DNA of 63,084 nt from Verrucomicrobiota bacterium. Lineage in GTDB: Bacteria > Verrucomicrobiota > Verrucomicrobiia > Limisphaerales > UBA8199. The DNA is taken from contig PSRM01000094.1 in NCBI GenBank assembly GCA_003176045.1, positions 1 to 63,084 of the forward strand, given 5' to 3'. The notes under the pieces were generated by a model. That model had not been told where the DNA came from and did no database searches. It saw only the letters and a list, made by a program, of their open reading frames with translations. How positions within the stretch are numbered: the first letter of the stretch is position 1; every line of letters starts with the position of its first letter. Both the position numbers and the translations under genes were made by a program. Below are positions 54,534 through 62,702 of this stretch, piece after piece.

Positions 54534-56185
54534 TTCTTGAGATCAGTCTGCGTGGATTGAAATAATGTGTCCGGGAAATTGAGATCATGCTGGAGTGTAT
54601 TTTCGAGGGCGGCGATGGCTTGCTGGAGCTTGATGCGGGCATCGAGTTGAAGCAGTTCGGTGGAGGCGGCTTCGATTTGGACGTTGAGCAGATCCAGTTG
54701 GTCGGAAGCGCCTTCTTTGACCATGGCTTCAGTGGAGGCCACTCGCTTGGCCTGGGAATCGGCAAGGGCATGAAGGTCGCTCAACGTTTTTTGTGTGGCA
54801 TGAAAGACGGCCACAGCCCGGTCAATCTCGGCGAGGACGCCTGCTTGCAAGGCATTGAATTTGGCGGCAGCCTGGGCGCGGCGCGCTTTGGCTTCGGCAA
54901 TCGGTCCCTCGTTCTGGTTCAACACCGGCAGATCCACCACCACGCCGACCGACCATTTGCTATCGCCTTGATCGTATTGATACTGCGGCTGGAGGTGGAC
55001 GTCGGGGTACTGTTTGGCAATCTCCAATTGCAATGCCGATTCGGAGGCGGCGTACTCTGAGAGAGAACTGAGGATGTCGGCGCGGCTGAGCAAGGCCATG
55101 CGCCTGAACTCGGCCGAGGTGAGTGCGGAAATGGTGGCTTCATTCGGAAGGTTCGCAGGGGCCAGTTTCACGTGCTGGAGAGCATCGGTCGGGATGCCAA
55201 TGGCTTCGGCCATTCGGGCGCGCGTCTCGGCGCTCTGTCGCTGGGCATCGGCGAGATCAAGCCGCGCTTTGTCGAGAGCAATGCGAAAGGAGAGTGTGTC
55301 GGAAGGGGCTAAAGCGCCGGCCTGGATTTGCTGGTCCAGCCGATGGAGCAGATCTTCCTGCAAGGCGATTTGGCGTTGGAGGAGGGCCTGGCGCTTTTGT
55401 GTCGCCTCGTAATCAATCACGCTGGTGACAACGTGATCGCGCACCTGCCAGGCAGCGGAAAGGATGTTCAGGCGCGCGGCGTCGGAAAGATGGGCGGCCT
55501 GGGCACGGCGGTAGCGGCGTTTGCCCGCGGTTTCAAGCGGCACATCGAGCATGACCAGTGGAGTCCAGGGCGTTGCCGCGGTGGTCGGATAGGCGTAACC
55601 GGGCGCCACCGTGAGGGTTGGATTGGGACGTTGGGCGGCGGTCACTTCGCCCCCGCGAGCGACGTCCCATTGCGCGCGCACGACCTCGAGAGTGGGCTGG
55701 TAATAGAACGCCGCGGCCGTGAGCATGTCCAGATCCCACGATTCCGGTGGCCAGGCGGTGAAGGATTTATGGAGGGTGGCCTGGAGGACGGGTTTGAGGG
55801 CGAGGTTTGTGAGGGAGCGCGATTCCAGTTGAGTGGCGGTGGCCGTTGGCGAGAGGGGGCGGGATTGGTAGCGGGCGCAGCCGCAGAGTAAGAGCGCGGT
55901 GGAAGCGAGGAGCAGGAGAGAGCGGGAGAGTGGGTAAACGGGTGAGTGGGAGAGTGGGCGTGGGACAAAACCGTTAAGCTCGAACCTTGAACCTTGAACC
56001 TTGAACCTTGAATCCTGAACGCCGAACCCTGGATCCTGAGCGCTGAAGTTCGAACAGAAATGCTTCAAGCCTGGCACAGCGGCCGCACAGTGAAGCCGAA
56101 ACATTGAACATTCAACATTCAACATTGAACATTCAACATTCAACGCTAACCCCCGAGCCCTGAAACTTGAACCTTGAACCTTCAT
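54530..56185 (-). CDS. Outer-membrane efflux channel lipoprotein (TolC/CusC-like)
   Basis: 551 aa from the ATG at 56185, two bases after the kinase stop. Residues 2-73 are repeat words (NVECSMLNVECSMF, RFKVQGSRFELN), then the lipoprotein signal SRSLLLLASTALLLCGCARY. The mature part shows two OEP repeats: AAAFYYQPTLEVVRAQWDVA, long helices (KRQALLQRQIALQEDLLHRL) and ADILSSLSEYAASESALQLE, YPDVHLQPQYQYDQGDSKWS, VGVVVDLPVLNQNEGPIAEA. It forms the trimeric exit duct. The longer ORF up to 56551 is a shadow of the kinase gene. Confidence 0.8.
   Translation of the reverse strand: MKVQGSSFRARGLALNVECSMLNVECSMFRLHCAAAVPGLKHFCSNFSAQDPGFGVQDSRFKVQGSRFELNGFVPRPLSHSPVYPLSRSLLLLASTALLLCGCARYQSRPLSPTATATQLESRSLTNLALKPVLQATLHKSFTAWPPESWDLDMLTAAAFYYQPTLEVVRAQWDVARGGEVTAAQRPNPTLTVAPGYAYPTTAATPWTPLVMLDVPLETAGKRRYRRAQAAHLSDAARLNILSAAWQVRDHVVTSVIDYEATQKRQALLQRQIALQEDLLHRLDQQIQAGALAPSDTLSFRIALDKARLDLADAQRQSAETRARMAEAIGIPTDALQHVKLAPANLPNEATISALTSAEFRRMALLSRADILSSLSEYAASESALQLEIAKQYPDVHLQPQYQYDQGDSKWSVGVVVDLPVLNQNEGPIAEAKARRAQAAAKFNALQAGVLAEIDRAVAVFHATQKTLSDLHALADSQAKRVASTEAMVKEGASDQLDLLNVQIEAASTELLQLDARIKLQQAIAALENTLQHDLNFPDTLFQSTQTDLKK
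55975..56180. repeat. Repeat words between start codon and signal peptide of the channel gene
   Basis: CTTGAACCTTGAACCTTGAA (55984-56012), CATTGAACATTCAACATTCA (56100-56145) and AACTTGAACCTTGAACCTTC (56163-56182), all in frame. Confidence 0.75.
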
Positions 56186-56187
56186 GT

Positions 56188-57234
56188 TTAGCAGATCGGC
56201 AGGCGGACGGTAACGGTTGTGAGTTTGGCGGGCAATGACTCGATTTTGATTTCGCCGTGATGCGCCGCGACAATCCATTGGGCAATGCTCAAGCCGAGAC
56301 CGCAGCCATCGGCGGCCTCGTTGTTGTGCGCGGGATCGCCGCGAAAGAAGCGGTCGAACACTCGCGGCAGGGCGGTGGGGGAGACTCCGGGTCCGGTATT
56401 GGAAACCGAGAAAAGGGCCGAGCCGTTGGAGCGGCTCAGTTTCATGGTGATGGAGCCTCCTTGCTGATTGTATTTGACGGCGTTGTCGGCCAGGTTGAGC
56501 AGCAGTTGGCGGAGGCGATGGGCGTCGCCTTTCACCGAGAGCGGCTCGCAAGCTGCCAATTCAACGCGGACGCCGGAGGCTTGCGCAAGAATCTGGGTGT
56601 CAGCGAAATTTTCGCGGACCAGTTCATCCAGCGAAACAGGAGCCAGGTTGAGAGTCAGCAATCCGGCATCGGCTTTTGCGAGCAACGTAAGGCCATCAAC
56701 GATGCGAGCCAGGCGTTGCAGTTCGTCGAGGCGGCTCAAGGCGTGTTCGCGTTCGCGTGGGGAAAGAGATTCATCGCGCAACTCGGTCTCAGTTTCGCCG
56801 GAGAGCACCGTGAGCGGGGTCTTGAGTTCGTGGGAGGCGTGCAGAGTAAAGTCGCGGATGCGCGTAAAGGATTCGTGCAAGCGGGCCGTCATCGTGTTGA
56901 GCACTTGAGTGAGGCGATCCAATTCGTCGCCATTACCCGAGCGCGGCAGCGGCTGAGTCAGGTTCCGTTCGTTAATCCCTTCAGCAGCCCGGGTCAGGGT
57001 AGTGATTGGCGCCAGCGCTCTGCGCATGAGCCACCAACCTCCGCCGATGCTCAAGATTACAGCAGGAATGCCAATCCAGCAAATCAAGGCAATGACGTCC
57101 TGGAGGCTGTCGTCGGGTTCTTCGATGTTGTCGTGGCGTTCGCGCAGTTCTTTGAAAGAAAGGCCCGCGATGATGAGAGCCGAGAGCAGCAATACCCCGG
57201 CATACCAAAGGGTCATGCGGGTGCGGATGGTCAT
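56188..57234 (-). CDS. Sensor histidine kinase (CusS-like)
   Basis: 348 aa. TM1 (LWYAGVLLLSALIIAGLSF), a very short ~30-residue periplasmic loop, TM2 (ALICWIGIPAVILSIGGGWW), HAMP (LTRAAEGINERNLTQPLP), HisKA H-box FTLHASHELKTPLTVL, N-box LLNLADNAVKYNQQGG, and G-boxes NTGPGVSP and GCGLGLSIAQ. The short sensor loop is unlike CusS, so the signal may be read in the membrane. It should phosphorylate the response regulator encoded upstream. It overlaps no gene; the channel gene begins 2 bp after its stop. Confidence 0.85.
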   Translation of the reverse strand: MTIRTRMTLWYAGVLLLSALIIAGLSFKELRERHDNIEEPDDSLQDVIALICWIGIPAVILSIGGGWWLMRRALAPITTLTRAAEGINERNLTQPLPRSGNGDELDRLTQVLNTMTARLHESFTRIRDFTLHASHELKTPLTVLSGETETELRDESLSPREREHALSRLDELQRLARIVDGLTLLAKADAGLLTLNLAPVSLDELVRENFADTQILAQASGVRVELAACEPLSVKGDAHRLRQLLLNLADNAVKYNQQGGSITMKLSRSNGSALFSVSNTGPGVSPTALPRVFDRFFRGDPAHNNEAADGCGLGLSIAQWIVAAHHGEIKIESLPAKLTTVTVRLPIC

Positions 57235-57509
57235 TGAGGAGTGTCAGGTATCACGAGTCAAGTGTCATGTGCCATGTGTCATGTGTCAGGGGTCAGGGGT
57301 CAGGTGTCAGGGGTGAGGTGAAACGTGAAATGTGAAACGTGAAACGTGATGAGGGAGTTAACTGAGTTAATTAGGTTAATTGAGTTAATGGGGAGTCTCA
57401 GGTGTCAAGTCCCATGTTGCATCCGCGCGTCGCTACTTTGTCTTTCACTTTGTCTTTCACTTCGTCTTCCGGGGATCAGAGGAGAGAGGCGAGCACACCC
57501 ATTTACGTT
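57235..57509. repeat. 275-bp word stretch between regulator and kinase genes, with array a28
   Basis: GTGTCATGTGCCATGTGTCA and GGTCAGGGGTCAGGTGTCAG (57240-57315), GTGAAACGTGAAACGTGA (57318-57350), GAGTTAATTAGGTTAATTGA (57355-57388), and three TTTCACTTTGTC units (57435-57470). It is the only 12-bp array outside the 5.7-37.5 kb region. Confidence 0.8.
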
Positions 57510-58181
57510 TCACGTTTCACGCATGACATACCCTGCGCCTCGCACCGTGTGCAGGAGCTTGGGATGGAAGTCGGCGTCAATTTTTTCTCGAAGGCGTTTG
57601 ATATAGACGTCCACGAGATTTGTGCCGGGATCGAAATCGTAGTCCCAAACTTTTTCGAGGATCATGGTGCGGGCGCAAAGACGGCCGGCGGAGCGCAGCA
57701 GGAATTCCAACAAGCGGAATTCGCGGGTGGTCAGCTCTATTTCCCGGCCGGCCCGGTGTGCCTGTCGCGTGACGGTGTCCAGGCTCAAGTCGGCCAGGCG
57801 CAGAACAGGGGACTTATTATCGGAACCGCGTCGCGTCAGCGCGCGAACGCGGGCGGCGAGTTCGGCGAGGGCGAAGGGTTTGGGCAGGTAGTCGTCTGCC
57901 CCTGCATCGAGTCCCTCGATGCGCTCACCTACGGAGCCTCGGGCTGAGAGCAGCAGGACAGGTGTAGCGTTGCGGCTCTGGCGCCATTGCCGAACGAGGC
58001 TTAAGCCATCCCGGCCAGGCAGCATGATATCAAGGACTATGGCATCGTACGGCGTGGCGCTCGGAGCGCTCATGGCTTCGTCTCCGTTGTGGCAGACGTC
58101 CACCGCGAAGCCTTCGGATTGGAGGGCTTTGCGGATGAATGAGGCGGTTTTCTTTTCGTCTTCGACGACGAGAACGCGCAT
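57510..58181 (-). CDS. OmpR-family response regulator (CusR-like)
   Basis: 223 aa. Receiver: MRVLVVEDEKKTASFIRKAL, phosphoacceptor in IVLDIMLPGRDGLSLVRQW, Thr/Ser switch VLLLSARG, Lys in YLPKPFALAELAARVRAL. The DNA-binding winged helix has LTTREFRLLEFLLRSAGRLC and VDVYIKRLREKIDADFHPKL, closing with the standard HTVRGAGYVMRE. It should activate the efflux operon in response to metal stress. It is the first gene of the operon on the - strand. Confidence 0.9.
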   Translation of the reverse strand: MRVLVVEDEKKTASFIRKALQSEGFAVDVCHNGDEAMSAPSATPYDAIVLDIMLPGRDGLSLVRQWRQSRNATPVLLLSARGSVGERIEGLDAGADDYLPKPFALAELAARVRALTRRGSDNKSPVLRLADLSLDTVTRQAHRAGREIELTTREFRLLEFLLRSAGRLCARTMILEKVWDYDFDPGTNLVDVYIKRLREKIDADFHPKLLHTVRGAGYVMRET

Positions 58182-58259
58182 GCGGGGGAGAGTAGTGGAA
58201 ATGGGAAGGTGGTTAAATGTAAAAGGGTCGCGATTATGTCAGATTTGAGATTTCAGATT

Positions 58260-58400
58260 TCAGACATGGGAAGAATGGGAGGGATGGGAATTATGGGTTG
58301 GATCTGTCGGGCTTAAAAGGCGCCCCTCCTCTGCCTCTTCGCCTGCAGAGGGGAGGGTTGAAGAGAGGAGGCCGGTTTTATGTGCGTGGTGCCCTACACA
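58260..58400. repeat. Short upstream region of the regulator gene with a CCCCTCC palindrome
   Basis: CCTCTGCCTCTTCGCCTGCA sits within the hairpin CCCCTCCTCTGC...GCAGAGGGGAGG (58323-58356). The promoter of the efflux operon probably lies between this element and 58181. Confidence 0.45.
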
Positions 58401-58439
58401 GTATGAAGTTGCCATCGTGGACCCAGGCGGCTCACCGTT

Positions 58440-59129
58440 TTAAGGTTTTCCTTCTTTATGCGAAATCAACGGAACGTCGCCTTTCTCGGGCAACTCACGG
58501 ACACAGCCGACGCCCTTGGCATAGTACTTATACTCGGTGGCGCCATCGGAGAGCTTTTCGCGGACTTTAATGCAGTGCTCGTACGTTCCCGCCGGGACTT
58601 TTACGGTTTCTGAATCGGAAATGACCTCGTCGTCTTCGGTGGTGATTTTCGGGACATCCTCGGATTTGAACTTGTCCCCGATCTTTGGATTGGCCGGCAT
58701 GAGGATGCCGAGGTGCTGCGTGTGGACGCCGTAAAGCCAAGCGCCTGAATGGCCGCTGACTTTGCCGTTTCTATATTCGTCCACGTCCTCGCCAAGGTAA
58801 TAGACGGCGCCGTCGTCGGATTGCGCGATATAATCGAGGGTGACCTCGGACAATTTTCCGTTCTCAAACTCGCGGTCTTCCAGAACGAATGTTTCGACGG
58901 TCTGCCCGCCGATATTAAAGGTTTTGTGAACGTCGGGCTTGACGGTGCGTTCGATGCGCAATTTCTTGCGGCCTTCTTTTCCCTCGAGGACGTCCTGCTT
59001 CAATGATGAGAGAGGCAGGAAAGGATTCGTTATTTCACGCGGATGGGAGAATTTGGGAAGCGATTCATCTGCGCTCAGATAAGAAATCTGAGCACCTAAG
59101 AACAAACCCATGATAAGCGTGGTTTTCAT
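58440..59129 (-). CDS. Exported hypothetical protein of the efflux locus
   Basis: 229 aa with signal peptide MKTTLIMGLFLGAQISYLSA. The mature part is beta-rich: REITNPFLPLSSLKQDVLEG, VETFVLEDREFENGKLSEVT, DYIAQSDDGAVYYLGEDVDE and KVPAGTYEHCIKVREKLSDG, with GVGCVREL near the end. This pattern recalls a family of exported proteins measuring about 25 kDa that I have seen near metal or lipid stress genes. It is separated by 258 bp from the regulator gene on the same strand. Function unknown. Confidence 0.6.
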   Translation of the reverse strand: MKTTLIMGLFLGAQISYLSADESLPKFSHPREITNPFLPLSSLKQDVLEGKEGRKKLRIERTVKPDVHKTFNIGGQTVETFVLEDREFENGKLSEVTLDYIAQSDDGAVYYLGEDVDEYRNGKVSGHSGAWLYGVHTQHLGILMPANPKIGDKFKSEDVPKITTEDDEVISDSETVKVPAGTYEHCIKVREKLSDGATEYKYYAKGVGCVRELPEKGDVPLISHKEGKP

Positions 59130-59144
59130 GATTCGGTTTTGGAA

Positions 59145-59403
59145 TGTTGGAATGTTGGAGCTTGGAGCGTCGGGTGGCGACAGTCCGAAAAAGTCCGTCG
59201 CCTTACCCAGGCCTCGTTCAAGTGTCGCTACGCGACACGGGCGCCTGTTCTGATCGGCTACCGTGGGCTCAAGCCCACGGCCACCTTCAGAGCATCGCTA
59301 CGCGATGCTACTTGGAATTTCCGAAAGGCATTGGGCTCTCAATCAGATACGTTCGCATTGAAGCCCGATATTTGTCTGGTGTCTGGAGTTTGGTGTTTGG
59401 AGT
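59145..59403. repeat. REP-like element in a gap
   Basis: GTCGCTACGCGAC, CCGTGGGCTCAAGCCCACGG and GCATCGCTACGCGATGC hairpins (59221-59310), then GTCTGGAGTTTGGTGTTTGG words (59380-59403). No gene. Confidence 0.6.
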
Positions 59404-59793
59404 TTATTTCTTTTCTTCTTTCTCGTCGTCGTCCTTTTCCTTCTCCTTGGCGGCCTCGGCTTTTTCCTTGGACGGGGATTCAACATCAACGGCGATGATT
59501 GCGCCGGTGATGGCGTCAACATTGACCTCGGTGATGTTTTTGGTGTCTGGAGTGGTGATGTCGAAGGACCAGATCAGTTTGCCTTTTTCCTTCTCGAGCT
59601 CGCCTTCTTTGATGGTGCCGTTCGGGACTTTGGCCAGAGCAATTTTTTCGGCGTCAGCTTTACTGACTTTTGCCTGGGCCATGAGCTCAGCCTGGGACTC
59701 TTTGGCCTCTTTTTCCGAAGCGCACCCGCCGCAGAGTCCGGCAAGCGCGAGGGCGAGTGTTGAACAGAGGATGATGTGCAGTTTTATTTTCAT
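59404..59793 (-). CDS. PepSY-domain lipoprotein
   Basis: 129 aa. The lipoprotein signal LALALAGLCGGCASEKEAKE is followed by a PepSY domain, KVSKADAEKIALAKVPNGTI, KGKLIWSFDITTPDTKNITE, VNVDAITGAIIAVDVE. A highly charged Lys/Glu tail follows. PepSY lipoproteins often accompany metal transport or redox two-component loci and may buffer metal or inhibit proteases in the periplasm. It is next to the exported protein and the efflux operon. Confidence 0.75.
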   Translation of the reverse strand: MKIKLHIILCSTLALALAGLCGGCASEKEAKESQAELMAQAKVSKADAEKIALAKVPNGTIKEGELEKEKGKLIWSFDITTPDTKNITEVNVDAITGAIIAVDVESPSKEKAEAAKEKEKDDDEKEEKK

Positions 59794-59910
59794 ATTTGAT
59801 GGCTTTGGTTATTTGGCCTGCGCCCTGGTTCCTGGGGAAGGCCGTGCGCACTATGAAAGCGAATCCAGATGAAATAGCAATGAATGTAAGATGACAGTTT
59901 TGTCATTCAG

Positions 59911-61914
59911 CTACTTTCGCCGCCGGCCAATGAGGTAGGTTTCGGATGCTTGTCCAACAAGCGAAAAATGATTCGTTATTTCCCGTGCGATCTCGCCCAG
60001 GGGATCAAATGGCGGCTTGTGCGGCCTCAACTTCACTGGAAACATGAGGATACCAGAGAGGGCCGCTGAATCTCCCGGCGCCGCTTTTTCAGGGTCAATA
60101 CCCCCGGTGAGATTTCTTACTGATGCCGGCACCACAATGACTTCCATGGAACGGATATCCGCCAATCTTTCATCGAGTTGCGCGCGAGTACGGATCTCCC
60201 GAAATGGACAAAACGGCAGGTCGGGGCGGAACTTTCCATTGAGCTTGAGAAAGCGATCCAGTTCCTCATCTATTGGAAGCGGAACGCGTATGTTCTCAAA
60301 TTGAAGCAGGTTTTGGTACCCCGTGGGGATAGGCGGCATCTTGCTGTAATGGAGGAGTCCGCTGGATGCGGTCGGGCAGTTGGTAAGCGCGCTCTGGTGG
60401 ATAGCGATCTGCTTAAGAGCCAGGGGGCCATAATTGCTCCACGCGCTCATGAATCCCAATCCGCCCCAAACGATTGCGTAAGCGACCGCCAATAGTCTGA
60501 AGAAACGACCGCTTGCCTGGGAAACCGCAGTGAGAAAGAGAGCGAACAGGCCCACGCCGTTGTACAGGATGTGGCCCGGATCGCACCTGCCCAGAGCAGG
60601 AATGACCAGCAGACCGGTGGCCGCGCAAAGGCCAACGGCAACAGATCCACGCGGGTTGCGTTCTTGTAGCGCGATTCGCGCCAGCGACGGCGCCACACAA
60701 AACAGAGCGACCAGCAGGAAGATAATGTGGGCTGTGGGAAAGACGGGCAGGTTATGGCCGCCTCCTGAATAGAGGAAGATGGAATCAAAATAATTGCGCG
60801 AAAACAGAAGGGGGATGGCAGGCAGCGCAGCAACAACCGGCACGAGGGCAATGGTCAGACGGCGCAGCGGCGTAAACCACAAATGCGCGAAATAGACCGC
60901 GCAACCTAACCACACTGCCATGCCCATTTCTGGCGACACGGCAAAATTGATCAACGGAACCAGCAACGCTACAAGTGCAATAACAAGCAGGACTGACCAC
61001 TGACCACTGACCACGGACCACGGACCACGGACCAGGGACAACGGACCAGAACGGTCGGAACCTTGAACTTTGAACACAACTAGCCGATGCAGCGCTATCA
61101 ATGAAGCGATTGGCAGCATGAACCGCAATGGCGTGTAGTTGAGGCCCAGGCTGAGGTTGAAGCACGGAATGACCAGGAGCAAAAAGACCGCTGTTCTGGC
61201 AAACACACTGGAAAAGCGGCTCACGACAAAATACGAAAGGTAAAGCCCCAGAACCCAATGCAAGGCCAGGGTGAATCCGTACACTTGCTCGACGGAAAAA
61301 TATCGGTGGAAGGCCAGGCAGCCCCAATATGGGAGATAGAGCATTGCCGGGCCGAAGCTGAAATCGAAGTCTCGATAGGGACGCATTCCCAGCAGCATGG
61401 CGTCTATTCGCGAGATGAACAGGGAGGTTTCACCAAAATAGGCGTGCGGCAAGTAAGAAAACCAGCCGAGGATAACGCCAAGGAAAACGACGAGCACCGC
61501 GAGAAAGGCCATGAGAAGCGGTTTATTTCGCTCCACTTTGGCAGCGCCGGGGAGGATCTCCAAAAGGCCCGTCTGAAGAACTCCCTTTTCGCTTGTTCTT
61601 CCGAAAAACAAGCGATACGCAATCAGTAACCCCAACGTCAGTGCGACTGAAACCCAGGCGACCGAATTGTTGAACCCATAAATGCAAGACGGAGAAAAGA
61701 CCGGACGCGATGTTGGGTAATGCCATGGAAGCACGAAGACGCCGAACGAAATGGCCGCGAGGAAAAGGGCCAGCAAGCTGGCCGAACCAAAACCGGGAAA
61801 GGAGGGCGAGCGTCCTCGCGTGCCGTGCCGGAGCTGTAAGGAGGCAGGGCCGCGCGAATTTACCGGGCCATAACCAGGTTTGGTGCTGGCTTTAAGAGGC
61901 GGGTTATTCGCCAC
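59911..61914 (-). CDS. Polytopic membrane protein, glycosyltransferase-C-like
   Basis: 667 aa with about eleven hydrophobic segments. After TM3 an exterior loop holds SRIDAMLLGMRPYRDFDFSF GPAMLYLPYWG, a motif (acidic pair before a YRDF.F.YGP stretch) found in putative GT-C lipid-linked sugar transferases. The C-terminal soluble region has PPIPTGYQNLLQFENIRVPL, PIDEELDRFLKLNGKFRPDL and GQASETYLIGRRRK. An insert of about 30 residues (FKVQGSDRSGPLSLVRGPWS VVSGQWS, 60991-61078) between two helices is read from GACCACTGACCACGGACCAC words. Donor and acceptor are unknown. Confidence 0.6.
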   Translation of the reverse strand: MANNPPLKASTKPGYGPVNSRGPASLQLRHGTRGRSPSFPGFGSASLLALFLAAISFGVFVLPWHYPTSRPVFSPSCIYGFNNSVAWVSVALTLGLLIAYRLFFGRTSEKGVLQTGLLEILPGAAKVERNKPLLMAFLAVLVVFLGVILGWFSYLPHAYFGETSLFISRIDAMLLGMRPYRDFDFSFGPAMLYLPYWGCLAFHRYFSVEQVYGFTLALHWVLGLYLSYFVVSRFSSVFARTAVFLLLVIPCFNLSLGLNYTPLRFMLPIASLIALHRLVVFKVQGSDRSGPLSLVRGPWSVVSGQWSVLLVIALVALLVPLINFAVSPEMGMAVWLGCAVYFAHLWFTPLRRLTIALVPVVAALPAIPLLFSRNYFDSIFLYSGGGHNLPVFPTAHIIFLLVALFCVAPSLARIALQERNPRGSVAVGLCAATGLLVIPALGRCDPGHILYNGVGLFALFLTAVSQASGRFFRLLAVAYAIVWGGLGFMSAWSNYGPLALKQIAIHQSALTNCPTASSGLLHYSKMPPIPTGYQNLLQFENIRVPLPIDEELDRFLKLNGKFRPDLPFCPFREIRTRAQLDERLADIRSMEVIVVPASVRNLTGGIDPEKAAPGDSAALSGILMFPVKLRPHKPPFDPLGEIAREITNHFSLVGQASETYLIGRRRK
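60991..61078. repeat. Repeat words inside the polytopic membrane protein gene
   Basis: GACCACTGACCACTGACCAC, ACGGACCACGGACC and CTTGAACTTTGAAC words, 88 bp, in frame between helices. Confidence 0.85.
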
Positions 61915-61987
61915 AGACTTGCTTCATAACAAAATTTTTGCTTTTCAGGGAGTCAAATGTACATAACGCTTCGCGCGCGAACCACAG

Positions 61988-62485
61988 ATGAAAAGCGTTT
62001 ATCTTGAGACCAGCTTTATCAGTTTGCTGGTGTGCAGGCCGAGCCGCGACATCATCATCGCCGGCAACCAGCAAATCACGCGAGAGTGGTGGCGTTTGCG
62101 GCGACAAGATTTCCTTTGTGTGGCGTCTTCAGAAGTCGTGCGCGAAGCAAGCCGAGGCGATTCCGGCGAGGTGAGAAAGCGAATGGAGATTTTAAACCAA
62201 CTTCCAATTCTGGCGGTGTCTGGGGATGGCGAACGGCTGAGTTCGGCACTTTTCGGCACGGGAGCGCTGCCACCTCAAGGGCAAACCGATGCCGCTCACT
62301 TGGCCCTCTCCGCAGTGGCCAAAATCGATTATTTGCTGACATGGAATTGCCGTCACCTTGCCAACGTCCAAATTCTCGAACGGCTTGAACTGGAAGCGAC
62401 GAAACTCGGGTGGAAACTCCCTCGGGTTTGCACTCCGGCGCAATTGATGGGAGATTTATCAGATGAAACCGGATCCGATTATTGA
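61988..62485 (+). CDS. PIN-domain toxin-like ribonuclease
   Basis: 165 aa. MKSVYLETSFISLLVCRPSR contains the first acidic site (YLETS), SSEVVREASRG the second, QTDAAHLALSAVAKIDYLLT the third (Asp) and WNCRHLAN the last element of the PIN metal centre. Such VapC-like enzymes cut RNA. The first Asp is replaced by Glu, as is usual in this subfamily. The stop overlaps the next gene by 23 bp, so the two are co-translated. Confidence 0.75.
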   Translation: MKSVYLETSFISLLVCRPSRDIIIAGNQQITREWWRLRRQDFLCVASSEVVREASRGDSGEVRKRMEILNQLPILAVSGDGERLSSALFGTGALPPQGQTDAAHLALSAVAKIDYLLTWNCRHLANVQILERLELEATKLGWKLPRVCTPAQLMGDLSDETGSDY

Positions 62486-62702
62486 AGAGCTCTGGAAGAC
62501 CAAGAAGGAATTAGCGCGTGAGGCCGACCACAACACGCATCAATTTTTTGAGAATTTACGAAAATGGGAGGCTGAACATCCTCACCCTAGTCCCGCACTC
62601 AGGAGCGCAGAAGATTTGCAGAATCTGATCGCCGAGCGTGAACAGCGGCGCACGCCAGAAGCCGAATTGGCTCTCAAAGATGAACCGCGTCGCAAAGATT
62701 AA
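62463..62702 (+). CDS. Small partner of the PIN protein (antitoxin-like)
   Basis: 79 aa, MKPDPIIEELWKTKKELARE, then a helical, highly charged protein (DHNTHQFFENLRKWEAEHPH). It lies downstream and overlapping, in the order toxin then antitoxin. No DNA-binding fold is evident. Small proteins opening MKPDPIIEEL or similar are, to my recollection, common beside PIN genes in this phylum. Confidence 0.6.
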   Translation: MKPDPIIEELWKTKKELAREADHNTHQFFENLRKWEAEHPHPSPALRSAEDLQNLIAEREQRRTPEAELALKDEPRRKD

